Part shown: one piece after another, positions 55,414 through 64,000 of the stretch
Numbering within the stretch: the stretch's first letter is position 1
Layout: the number at the start of each line of letters is the position of its first letter
Source: Eledone cirrhosa
Taxonomy: Eukaryota > Mollusca > Cephalopoda > Octopoda > Eledonidae
Reading direction: 5' to 3'
Length of the DNA stretch: 64,000 bases
Assembly: GCA_964016885.1 (NCBI GenBank)
Contig: OZ024740.1
Location: 303,476,248 to 303,540,247, forward strand
Made by a program: the position numbers and the translations under genes
The notes under the pieces: generated by a model
Told to the model about the DNA's origin: nothing
Seen by the model: the letters and a program-made list of their open reading frames with translations, nothing else
Database searches by the model: none

Positions 55414-55472
55414 GTGAAAATTCAAACGCAGCAGGGTCAAATTCGGGAATATAAAAATCAAGCTGATAGAAT
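55414..55472 (+). CDS. PPP1R21: PPP1R21 exon 6, residues 190-209 (start)
   Basis: Acceptor TGATTTTCAG, donor GTAAGT. It encodes VKIQTQQGQIREYKNQADR plus the first two bases of an Ile codon (phase 2). It continues the family alignment after EKLQ-DKA without a gap. Confidence 0.9.
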
Positions 55473-55685
55473 GTAAGTACAAATGTGTGAATAATATTTG
55501 ATAAAATATGACTTTCTTTTAGTTATATATAAAGCAATGTTTTGGTGAGTGGAGGCATTTGTATTGTTCATGCTTTGTTTATATGTATGTGTGCATATAT
55601 ATACATACACACAGACATATATATCAACATCATCGTCGTTTTTACATCTTTTTTCCATGCTTGTATGGATCACATCAGACCACAT

Positions 55686-55736
55686 CAGATTAGGATGATG
55701 AAGGGTGATACCCAGAAACATTACTGTCTGCAGTTC
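55686..55736 (+). ncRNA. Decayed hammerhead-like motif, family I, third copy
   Basis: The core reads AUGAUGA (C3 lost). Stem II GGGU-GAU-ACCC, GAA, stem III ACA-UUAC-UGU, C and the 3' strand UGCAGUUC are kept, but the 5' strand of stem I is replaced. Predicted inactive. It is embedded in a single copy (55680-55875) of the family I arm. Confidence 0.55.
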
Positions 55737-55872
55737 TGTGTACATACCAACATAAGAGCAAGAATGAGGGGCTCATTCTACTGACATGGTTTTAAAAATG
55801 AGGCTTGTTTGCATAATTGCAAACGAATCGAATATTATTATTAATATTCGAAAAACTCAGATTACATATATT

Positions 55873-55873
55873 G

Positions 55874-55914
<41 letters not shown>

Positions 55915-56180
55915 GTTTAACGTCCATATTCCACGCTTGCATGGGTTTGGACGGGAGTTTTCCCACTTGAGGAAAGAGTGGTTGTCTTGCTCGCATAGGA
56001 CTGTCTGGCGGGTTTTCTACGGCTGGATGCCCTTCCTAACGCCAACCACATTTACAGTGTGGAACTGGGAGGTTTTTACCGTGTTACCTACACGGCCACA
56101 TTACAGCGTGGACTGTGTGTTCTTTTGTCGTGACACCTACACGACCTCATTTGTTTCGGACTGGATGTTGTGGTACCAAC
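55873..56180 (-). mobile_element. SINE/LINE 3' tail, minus strand
   Basis: A long (ATC)n tract (55873-55912), then GTTTAACGTCCATATTCCAC and GGATGCCCTTCCTAACGCC. It lies head-on against the RTE LINE that follows. Confidence 0.8.
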
Positions 56181-56239
56181 ATAACTTTACATTGAAAGGG
56201 GTGGTGTGGATGGGGTGGAGGTAGTAGGGACTGCTTGGC

Positions 56240-58217
56240 ACTATAAAAGACAGATTCTATGAGACACTGATGCTCACTACCTCCCAAATAACCGATAGTG
56301 ACTATATAATTATTGCTGGTGACCTAAATGGTCACATTGGACAACATTGTGACGGCTATGACGGAATCCACGGAGGCTATGGGTTTGGTACTAGAAATGA
56401 GGAAGGCTCCAGAATCCTGGAATTCTGTGACGCAAATAACCTAACTATCTGTAACACTAACTTCAAAAAACGAGACAATCACTTGATCACCTACAGATCA
56501 GGGGAACATACCAGCCAGGTAGATTATATCCTTACCAGAAGATGTGACAGAGTGTCTGTTGCAAACACTTTATCCCTCCCCCATGAAGAATGCACCTCCC
56601 AACATAGACTGATAATTAGCGACCTCATAGTCAGGATGCGACGTACTCGACAGCAGAAGAGGATTATCCTCAGGAGAAAAATATGTAAGCTAAAGGACCC
56701 CACAGCCAGAAATAAATTTAAAAGCATATTACTTGATGCTTTTGACAGTAAGGAAGAGCTTTTAGAGTCGTACAATATAGAGGAACAGTGGGAATTCCTG
56801 AAAGCAAACCTGCTAATGGCGGCAGACGAAGTCTGTGGCTGGAGCATGCCTATAGGCAGGAGGAGAGTAACATGGTGGTGGAACAGTAAGGTGGAGGAGT
56901 CAATTAAGGCCAAAAAGCAGGCTTGGAAAGTATGGCGGGATGGGGGGAAGTAGAGAAGACTATCAAGTGGCCAGGAGGGAAGCTAGGAGACAAGTGTACT
57001 TCGCAAGAAGGGAAGCAGAGGAAAGAAAGTTCAAGCATGTTTTACAACGCGAGGACCAAAAACGTGAGGTGTTCAGGATTGCTAGGCAATGTGTCAAGGA
57101 AAACCGTGATATTGTCGGGGAGAAGTGTGTCCTTAATGATGATGGTGTACTTGCCATCACTGACGCTGATAAGAAGGTAGCTTGGAAGTATCACTACGAA
57201 AGGCGAATAAATGGGAGAAAGACAGTCTCCCCCACATCGACCCAATAGAAGGACCAGCAGTGTTAGTCAAAGGTAGTATAATAAGTAAGGCAATCAAAGA
57301 TATGAAGACGGGTAAGGCGGCTGGGCCTTCGGAAATAGTTGCTGAAATGCTGAAAGCTTCTGGAACGGTGGGACACACCATGTTCACCCGGATAGTAAAC
57401 CAAGTCATACAGAATGGGGTCGTTCCGAAGGACTGGCGTAGCAGCATCATCATTAACTGCTACAAGGGTAAAGGAGATGCCCTAAATAGGAGTAACTATA
57501 GAGGCATTAAATTAATCGACCAGGTCATGAAGGTCACAGAAAAAGTAATAGCGCAACTAATCAGAGAGAGAATTGATCTAGATGAAATGCAGTTCGGGTT
57601 TGTGTCAGGTAAAAGTACCACAGACGCTCTTTTCATTGTACGACAACTACAGGAGATGTACCTAGCTAAAAGTAAACCTCTATACTTAGCTTTTGTCGAC
57701 TTGGAGAAAGCCTTCGACAGAGTCCCCCATTCCATTATCTGGTGGGCTCTTAGAAAACTAGGTGTTGATGAATGGCTTGTGAGAGCTATACAAGCCATGT
57801 ATAAAGAAACAGTCAGCAAGGTTAGAATTAACAACGAATATAGTGAAGAGTTTAGCGTAAAAGTTGGTGTTCATCAGGGCTCCGTTCTTAGCCCCCTACT
57901 ATTTATTATTGCCCTTCAGGCTATAACAGTGGAGTTCAAGACTGGCTGCCCATGGGAACTCCTATACGCAGATGATCTAACGCTCATAGCTGAATCAATG
58001 GCCGAACTAGAGTAGAAATTCCAAACATGGAAGCATGGCCTAGAATCAAAAGGCCTTAAAATCAACCTGTCTAAGACTAAAGTTCTAGTTTGGTAGAAGG
58101 AAAATAGGGTGCCGGTCCCATCCGGGAAATGACCATGCTCAGTGTGTAGGAAAGGAGTAGGTAGAAACTCCATTTTATGTCCCAAATGCAAAGTATGGGT
58201 GCATAAAAGATGTAGGC
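56240..58217 (+). mobile_element. RTE-like LINE, 5'-truncated and frameshifted
   Basis: In order: endonuclease with IIAGDLNGHIGQH and HTSQVDYILTRR (56270-56953); linker in a second frame (56940-57248); reverse transcriptase (to 58015) with TGKAAGPSEIVAEMLK, FVDLEKAFDRVPH, GVHQGSVLSPLLF and the catalytic LYADDLTL; and after a TAG stop, a Cys-rich CSVCRKGV and LCPKCKVWVHKRC at 58138-58215. The endonuclease lacks its N-terminus. Frame changes lie near 56945 (G-run) and 57200. Orientation is sense to PPP1R21, in intron 6. At 58212 it joins the SINE-type tail. Confidence 0.9.
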
Positions 58218-58361
58218 ACCATGGAAAAAAAGCACCCAGCACTCACTGTAAATGAGGTTGGTGTTAGGAAGGGCATCCAGCTGTAGAAATCAAGCCAGAA
58301 TCAGTTTCCGTCCCACCCTTGCAAGCAGGGAAAAGCGGACGTAAAATGATGATGATGATGA
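58212..58361 (+). mobile_element. LINE 3' tail shared with SINEs
   Basis: GCACCATGGAAAAAAAGCAC through GTTGGTGTTAGGAAGGGCAT to ACGTAAAATGATGATGATG. It follows the LINE zinc-finger codons without a gap. Confidence 0.8.
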
Positions 58362-58583
58362 TATATATATGTGTGTGTGTGTGTATATATATATATCAGA
58401 TATAATATATTCTTCACCATAAAAGAGAATGATGTGCAATAAGACATTGCAAACATCAATTTTGTTTTAAACAGGCAAAGAAATATAAGAACACAGAGAA
58501 AAAAAAAAAATAACTGAAATTCTATTTGTAGTGAATCATAATCTTCAAACCTTTCTCTTTCTCTACTTTTTCGCAAACTTTAG

Positions 58584-58678
58584 TGAAGACCATCTCCGTG
58601 ATGTTCAGCAACATTTAACTCAGAAACTCAATAATGCCACCAAAGTAATAGAAAGTAATCTTCCATTCATTGACTCTA
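58584..58678 (+). CDS. PPP1R21: PPP1R21 exon 7, residues 209-241
   Basis: Acceptor CAAACTTTAG, donor GTAAGT. Enters in phase 2 and leaves in phase 1. It encodes EDHLRDVQQHLTQKLNNATK then VIESNLPFIDS; the conserved (I/V)P-F-D-(T/S) turn marks the end of the N-terminal coiled coil in the family. Confidence 0.92.
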
Positions 58679-58779
58679 GTAAGTACACAAATCACCAGTA
58701 TTTTTCACTACTATTTTATTGTTGTTTCAATGACATTTGGTCTTAAGTTACTCAAGAATTATAGTTTATCAAAATCCTT

Positions 58780-59168
58780 AGCATCATCATCATCATCAGC
58801 CTCATCATCATCATCGTCATCATCATTTAATGTATGTTTTCCCTGCTAGTAATGGTTGGAGAGGTCATCGCAGTCAGTACTTGATCAGAGCCACTGATCT
58901 CTCAGATGGGGAGGGAACTATATGTTATTTGAATCAATCCGATGGATTCACTGAAATACGTCTCACCAATTTTACAGTATATAATTCTCATCATCTGTTT
59001 ACTACACTCTATAAAGTAGTTGGTGTTAGGAAGAGCTTCCAGCCATAGACACCATGCCAAAAAGAGTTGAGAGGATATTTCAGTCACAACACAACAACCC
59101 CTCTAGTGCTGGTGCTATGAAAAAGGCTCCCAATACACTCTGTAAAATGGTTGTTGATAGGAAGGACT
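58780..59168. repeat. Degenerate SINE-related sequence
   Basis: A (TCA)n tract at 58785-58829, GCTAGTAATGGTTGGAGAGG (tail complement) and ACTCTATAAAGTAGTTGGTG, then a unit of the 140-bp repeat family seen at 708. Confidence 0.55.
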
Positions 59169-59513
59169 GGAGGCACATGGCTTAGTGGTTAGAGCATTGG
59201 CTTTGCAATCGAAAGGTTGTGAGTTCAATTCTCAGACCGTGTGATGTGTTGTTTCCTTGAGCAAGACACTTTATTTCACATTGCTCCAGTTTACTCAGCT
59301 GTAGAAATGAGATGATAGGGACTGGGGTCCATATCATTCCACTGCAAAGTGGTCATGGAGGTGCCATGGCAAAAAAGCACCCAGCACTCACTGTAAATGA
59401 GGTTGGTGTTAGGAAGGGCATCCAGCTGTAGAAATCAAGCCAGAATCAGTTCCCCGTCCCACCCTTGCAAGCAGGGAAAAACGGATGTAAAAATGATGAT
59501 GATGATGATGATG
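59169..59513 (+). mobile_element. Type A SINE, full-length
   Basis: A box TGGCTTAGTGGTTAGAGC, B box GGTTGTGAGTTCAATTCTC, body CTTGAGCAAGACACTTTATT, shared tail GGAAGGGCATCCAGCTGTAG, end (GATGAT)n. It is the most complete plus-strand copy and lies in intron 7. Confidence 0.9.
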
Positions 59514-59830
59514 TAGAAACTATCCCAAAAGGGTTGAGATGACTCTTCAGTTATGTTCAGGGCACAATAACCTCTTTAATGTTGGTGACAGAATAAAATG
59601 CACTCAGTACACTCTGTAAAGTGGTTGGTGATAAGATCATTCATCTGTAGAAAACTGGCTCAGCAAAAGGTTGTAAGGACTCTTTAGTTGTGTCCAGGGT
59701 ACAATAACCTCTCCAGTTTTGGTGACACAATAAAATGCACTCAGTACACTCTATAAAGTGGTTGGTGATAGGAAGATCATCCATCTGTAGAAAAATGACT
59801 AAACAAGGAGTTGAGAGGACTCTTTAGCTG
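59514..59830. repeat. Two to three units of the 140-bp repeat family
   Basis: ACACAATAAAATGCACTCAG and AAAGTGGTTGGTGATAGGAA recur with a period near 120-130 bp. Related to 708-1270. Confidence 0.7.
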
Positions 59831-59934
59831 TGTCAAATAAAAAGTTCATTCTTATATGCTATTATGGTAATATCTATCACATTATTATTGCCTTTTGTTT
59901 GTAGACTTCTGCTAAGCTCCTTTTCTCTTTTCAG

Positions 59935-60140
59935 GTATAGCAGAGTACAACAGCTTAAATTTACCAACACATGACAGAAAATATCAACTGCAGGCCCGTG
60001 AACTAATGTCTCAAGCTGTTAGCATTGTCAGTGTCTTTACCCAGGCTTTTGCAAACTTCTGCTCTTATTCAGAACAACGTGCTCACAGCATATCTTCAAT
60101 GGAAGCACATGATCACCCACTTTCAGTTATCAATAAAAAG
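59935..60140 (+). CDS. PPP1R21: PPP1R21 exon 8, residues 241-309
   Basis: Acceptor CTCTTTTCAG, donor GTTGGA. It encodes IAEYNSLNLPTHDRKYQLQA, a helical stretch (RELMSQAVSIVSVFTQAFAN) and a polar end with PLSVINKK. YN-LN-P-H-R--QL is diagnostic for the family. It enters in phase 1 and leaves in phase 0. It is flanked by inverted type A SINEs in introns 7 and 8. Confidence 0.93.
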
Positions 60141-60576
60141 GTTGGACAAATCTTTTCATCTTTTCTAATGATTTAAAAATGCTAAGTCACTCTGACTGGC
60201 GAGTTTTATTGAACTTATCATAAGTTTAATTATATTGAAAAAATATAGAATCCAGCCATCTATACATCTGTTTTTCTCTGAAAGTGAGGGTTAGCTCTTA
60301 ACATCCTGTACCACAAGAAACCCCATTCTTCAAAAGTACAAAACAGCACTATGATTGTATCACATGAAACATTAAAATCTTTAATTTGCTGCAAATTCTT
60401 TTCAATGGTCTGTCCACTAGGAAAGATACTACAAATGTATGAACTAATAAACTTGTTTTTAGATATTTTCTACTAAATCATTACAGGATGTTAAAAGTAA
60501 GCAATTAAGAAGTTTTTAGAAGATCCACTCAGTTATATTTTAGTCTACTATTTGTGATACATATTTTATTTTGTTA

Positions 60577-60808
60577 TTTAACCCTTTAACATCTACATTA
60601 CTCTATATTTACTATTGAATTGTCATGGTAAAGGTTTTACCTCACATAATTATCTTACATAATATTGAATATATGAGATTTAGATATCTATTTTGAGAAC
60701 AATATCTTAAAATCAGCATGAGTGGCCGGTTACAGCTGGTTTGAACAGAAAGAGGTGAGAGAATTCTGGCCGGATATGGCTGGTTTAAATGCTAAAGGAT
60801 TAAACAAT
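60577..60808 (+). mobile_element. Family M MITE
   Basis: It starts TTAACCCTTTAACATC and ends GCTAAAGGATTAAAC; interior GAACAGAAAGAGGTGAGAG. Confidence 0.65.
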
Positions 60809-60999
60809 GTTGCTATTGTTTAGTTGTGAGTTAACCCTGATTGTAATGAATTAGTTATGATAAGTGGAAAACTCTATTCTTTGTGTACCAACAATATGAA
60901 GTTGCACCAACAAATTTGAGTTGTAGCTTGTTTGAGAACCAGTCAATGACATGCCTATATTTTGCCTTCAGAATCAACAGTAACATTGTCAGACAATTT

Positions 61000-61230
61000 G
61001 TTATACGTGACAAAAAATGAACATTACTAGAAATCCCATATGTTAAAAAATAAATAGGATGGGTTGGGGGTCTCAATATGTAAACTAAATGAATAATTCT
61101 GGTTTTTAAAAAAATCAAGGGAGACAAACGAGAAAAATTACCACTTATTTTAACACCCCCCCCCCCCCATTTATTCCAACACTCCTGCTTATTCCAATCC
61201 CCTCCCTATTATTTGGGACCCAAGAGTACA
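61000..61230. repeat. Family V repeat with C-run
   Basis: CATTACTAGAAATCCCATAT, GATGGGTTGGGGGTCTCAAT and a C run at 61157-61168. Confidence 0.55.
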
Positions 61231-61328
61231 TTGACATACATATGCAGTTAGTTTACATTTTAAACTTTCTTTCTTCATTATCTCTATTTTACTATTATCT
61301 AAATATATTTAAATAAAATCTTAAGGAA

Positions 61329-61518
61329 AATAATTGTTTCTACTTTTGGCACAAGGCCAGCAATTACCCAGTGCATTACTGGTACTTTATTTTATCGAAC
61401 CCGTAACGATGAAAAGCAAAGTTAACCTCAGCGGGATTTGAACTCAGAATGGCAAGGGCCGTAACTCTATGCGTCAAAGCATGGCATCCGACCTTTTACC
61501 GATACTGCCAATCCACTG
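61329..61518 (-). mobile_element. tRNA-derived SINE, type B
   Basis: Full-length minus copy from ATAATTGTTTCTAC to GATACTGCCAATCCACTGCC. Confidence 0.85.
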
Positions 61519-61985
61519 CCCTATCTTAAGGAAAATAATCTTATGAGATGAGCTGCTGTTGGTTTCGATGATGAGTGTTCCAGTTGTTCAATCAACAGAG
61601 CAGCCTGTTTGTGCAATTAATGATCAAATGACTGAGCATTCCATGAACATGTGTATTCTTAACCGTCTGAGCGCTCTAGGCGCATTATGTTGCTGATAGA
61701 GTAATCTCCCCTTAATTCATGTCAATGTCAAAGGAAGCAATTCATAAAAAAATTTGTAGAGAGATTCAGTATGACACAGTGTGTGAAAAGGCTGGCTCTT
61801 TGAATTACAAGTACAGTCCATTTAACGGTATTCCAGACAGTTTCCATCTACCCAATTTCAATCACAAGGCATGGGTTGACCCAAGACTATGGTAAATGAC
61901 ATTTATTCAAGATACTACACAGTGGGATCAAACCTGGAACCTAATCATTACGAAGCAAACTTCTTAACCATTTGGCCATGTTGAG
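61519..61985. other. Intron 8 low-copy stretch
   Basis: No gene or RNA recognised. A CGGTATTCCAGACAG segment and a possible degenerate tRNA-like ACCTAATCATTACGAAGC are present. Confidence 0.35.
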
Positions 61986-62331
61986 TCATCATCATTTCAT
62001 CATTTCATTTTACGCCCACTTTTCCCTGCTTGCAAGGGTGGGACAGGAACTGATTCTGGCTTGATTTCTACAGCTGGATGCCCTTCCTAACACCAACCTC
62101 ATTCACAGTGAGTGCTGGGTGCTTTTTTTGCCATGGCACCTCCATGACCACTTTGCAGTGGAATGATAGGGACCCCAGTCCCTATCATCTCATTTCTACA
62201 GCTGAGTAAACTGGAGCAATGTGAAATAAAGTGTCTTGCTCAAGGAAACAACACATCACCCGGTCTGAGGATTGAACTCACAACCTTTCGATTGAAAGGC
62301 CTATGCTCTAACCACTAAGCCATGTGCCTCC
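61986..62331 (-). mobile_element. Type A SINE, full-length, inverted
   Basis: Minus-strand counterpart of 59169-59513: TTTTCCCTGCTTGCAAGGGT, CAGCTGGATGCCCTTCC, GAAATAAAGTGTCTTGCTC, the B box complement GAGGATTGAACTCACAACC and the head complement CACTAAGCCATGTGCCTCC. Confidence 0.9.
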
Positions 62332-62555
62332 AAAATAATAATAATAATAATGGTTTCTGATTAAGGAACCAGGCCAATAATTTTGGGGGAGGGGAAAGTC
62401 AATTAAATTGATCATAGTGCATGACTGGTACTTTATTTTATTGATCCTATAAGGATGAAAGGCAAAGTTAACCTTGATGGGATTTGAACTCAGAACATAA
62501 AGTACCATAACTATATACCGCAAAGCATGTTGTTCGATAATCTTCCGATAATAAT
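62332..62555 (-). mobile_element. Diverged type B SINE
   Basis: An (AAT)n start, then GGTACTTTATTTTATTGATC and GGGATTTGAACTCAGAAC. It directly follows the inverted type A copy. Confidence 0.7.
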
Positions 62556-62834
62556 CTTAAAAGGTTTGCTAAATTTTATTTTTATTAATTATGTCCTTGT
62601 TATTACATAACTATTGAAGTTTCATTAAACTAAATATACAAACGTTAGGATGTTTTGTAAATGAAATTAGTAGTATTGATATTTTAACTCAGAAAAAAGC
62701 TTCTGATCAACTTTGAAGGTAACTAAATTTATTTTCTAATTTGTCCACCACTTGTGTGGATAGTTTCAGAGAAATTATTTAAGAAAAATCTTTTTGCAAA
62801 TATTATTTATTTTGAAATTCATTTTTCTATCTAG

Positions 62835-62936
62835 TATGCTCACTATCTGTTCGAGAGTGCCCCATACTTTAAAAGACTGGAGAAATCTCTAAGAGAGTTC
62901 AATGAAGAAGTTGGAGAAAATTGTTTTACAACATTG
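62835..62936 (+). CDS. PPP1R21: PPP1R21 exon 9, residues 310-343
   Basis: Acceptor TTCTATCTAG, donor GTAAGT, phase 0 at both ends. It encodes YAHYLFESAPYFKRLEKSLR then EFNEEVGENCFTTL, matching the Y--YL-E-A-Y--PLE family segment. Confidence 0.92.
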
Positions 62937-63071
62937 GTAAGTAGAATGGAATTTCTTTTCTTCTTTCTTTTACTATCTCACTCATTCTCAGTTCAGTTGT
63001 AGTAGTGTTGATATATAACCCAGTCTCAGTCCAGTTGTATTGTTGATCTATAACCTAGTCTCAATGTATGT

Positions 63072-63362
63072 ATGGTCCCATAACTCCTGATAGAGACATA
63101 GGGGTGCCGTATTGACATATAGCGTTTCTTGTGAATTTTAAGCCTGACGGAGCCTATCCCTCTCCAGGCCTGAGTACAGCAGATTTCTTCCAGAGAGAGA
63201 AAGAATTGACCCCAGTACTAGACTTGTACGTTTTTTATCGACCTCGAAAGGATGAAAGGCAAAGTTGACCTCAGTGGGATATGAACTCAGAGAGCAGAGA
63301 GCCAGAATGAATACCATAAAGCATTCTATCCGATGTTCTAACGACTCTGTCAATTTGCTGCC
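63072..63362 (-). mobile_element. tRNA-derived SINE, type C, inverted
   Basis: CATAACTCCTGATAGAGAC, CCAGTACTAGACTTG and the B box complement GGGATATGAACTCAGAG. Confidence 0.75.
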
Positions 63363-63582
63363 AATACAGTTGTTGTATTGTTAATCGATAACCTAGTCTC
63401 AATCCAGTTGTATTGTAGTTCCATAACCTAGTCTTAATTATTAATTAGAATAGTTTCACAAGAATATTTCTTCTTTAATTTTATAAAGTTTTAAATTAAA
63501 ATATTTTAATCAAGAAATTAAAAATTTCTAATATTTAAAATTAGTTATTTAAAAAACTGCCATTTTTCCTGTACTTTTGTAG

Positions 63583-63671
63583 GAAACTGCTGTTGGCCTT
63601 CAGCCTTTTGCCAAAGCATTCCATTTAGCTGCTGCTTATTTGAATAAATTGCTACCATACCAACTAGAAAG
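63583..63671 (+). CDS. PPP1R21: PPP1R21 exon 10, residues 344-373 (start)
   Basis: Acceptor TACTTTTGTAG. It encodes ETAVGLQPFAKAFHLAAAYL then NKLLPYQLE, matching ET-V-L--F---L------L-K-LPYQL in the family. The likely donor is GTTAGA at 63672, leaving phase 2. The frame stays open beyond this, so the exact end is less certain. The remaining exons lie beyond 64000. Confidence 0.85.
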
Positions 63672-63754
63672 GTTAGAAAGACTTGATGGAGTTTATTGTT
63701 TTTATTATTTTCATTTTCTTTGCTTGTTACTGTTGTTTGCTGCCTACTGGGCTA

Positions 63755-63960
63755 AATACTCTCGGGTCCCAAATGATGGGGGGGGGGGGGAGTAAGCGGG
63801 GAGGTTGGAAAATCAGTAATTTTTCCAGGTTGTTTTTGTTGATTTTTTAAAAACCAGAATTAGTCGTTTAGTTTACATATTGAGACCCCAATTTTATAAC
63901 GTATGGGATTTCTTGTAATGTTCTTTTTTTTTTGTCATGTATAATGTTTTTTAATGTAAG
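63755..63960. repeat. Family V repeat, inverted relative to 61000
   Basis: TCTCGGGTCCCAAATGATGG, a 13-bp G run, then TTTAAAAACCAGAATTAGTC and GTATGGGATTTCTTGTAATG. Confidence 0.55.
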
Positions 63961-64000
63961 AAAATTAATTGACTTGGTTTCTACAGCTAGGTGCCCTTCC

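Noticed and set aside
63672..63800. Continuation of PPP1R21 exon 10 as open frame
   Set aside because: The frame becomes low-complexity and hydrophobic, then enters a G-run repeat; the GTTAGA donor gives the better family match.

Overview
This is a eukaryotic, AT-rich, repeat-crowded genomic window. The mix of tRNA-derived SINEs with a GATGAT tail, RTE-, CR1- and L2-like LINE pieces, Ty3/gypsy elements, (TA)n tracts and kilobase-scale introns suggests a cephalopod mollusc, most likely an octopus. That assignment is an inference from repeat style and intron size; no species-diagnostic locus was tested.

Two host genes are recognisable and point away from each other. On the minus strand one short exon (14274-14339), next to an ETS/NRF1-like promoter, looks like the first coding exon of prolyl endopeptidase (PREP); the rest of the gene is not seen and should lie below position 1. 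On the plus strand ten exons (30436-63671) encode about the first 373 residues of PPP1R21, the KLRAQ-motif coiled-coil protein that is a subunit of the endosomal FERRY complex; the gene runs off the right edge. All nine introns have GT-AG ends and compatible phases, and they carry most of the repeats described here.

Layout: 1-14.2 kb is SINE, LINE and MITE debris. 14.2-15.5 kb holds the PREP start. 15.5-17.4 kb is a TIR-bounded block with (TA)n tracts and an inverted repeat bearing two hammerhead-like motifs. 17.6-23.0 kb is an LTR-bounded but broken Ty3/gypsy element. 23.8-27.8 kb is a second gypsy element whose 5' half is deleted so that a 201-bp LTR stub abuts an RNaseH-integrase ORF. 28-30.4 kb contains a SINE cluster and a 490-bp near-perfect palindrome with two decayed hammerhead motifs. 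30.4-64 kb is PPP1R21; intron 1 contains two more hammerhead-bearing inverted repeats and a 1.8-kb array of a 21-bp unit, most copies carrying CACGTG; intron 2 contains a (TTTC)n tract and a 63-bp satellite; intron 6 holds an RTE-type LINE; exon 8 is flanked by inverted SINE copies.

The most unusual result is a set of eight type I hammerhead-ribozyme-like motifs in three sequence families. Seven of them lie inside inverted repeats with their 5' ends facing inward, or in a closely related smaller inverted repeat. Stem I in two families shows pair-preserving substitutions. Hammerheads are known from Penelope-like elements and retrozymes, and this architecture fits such elements, but no reverse transcriptase of that type was found here.
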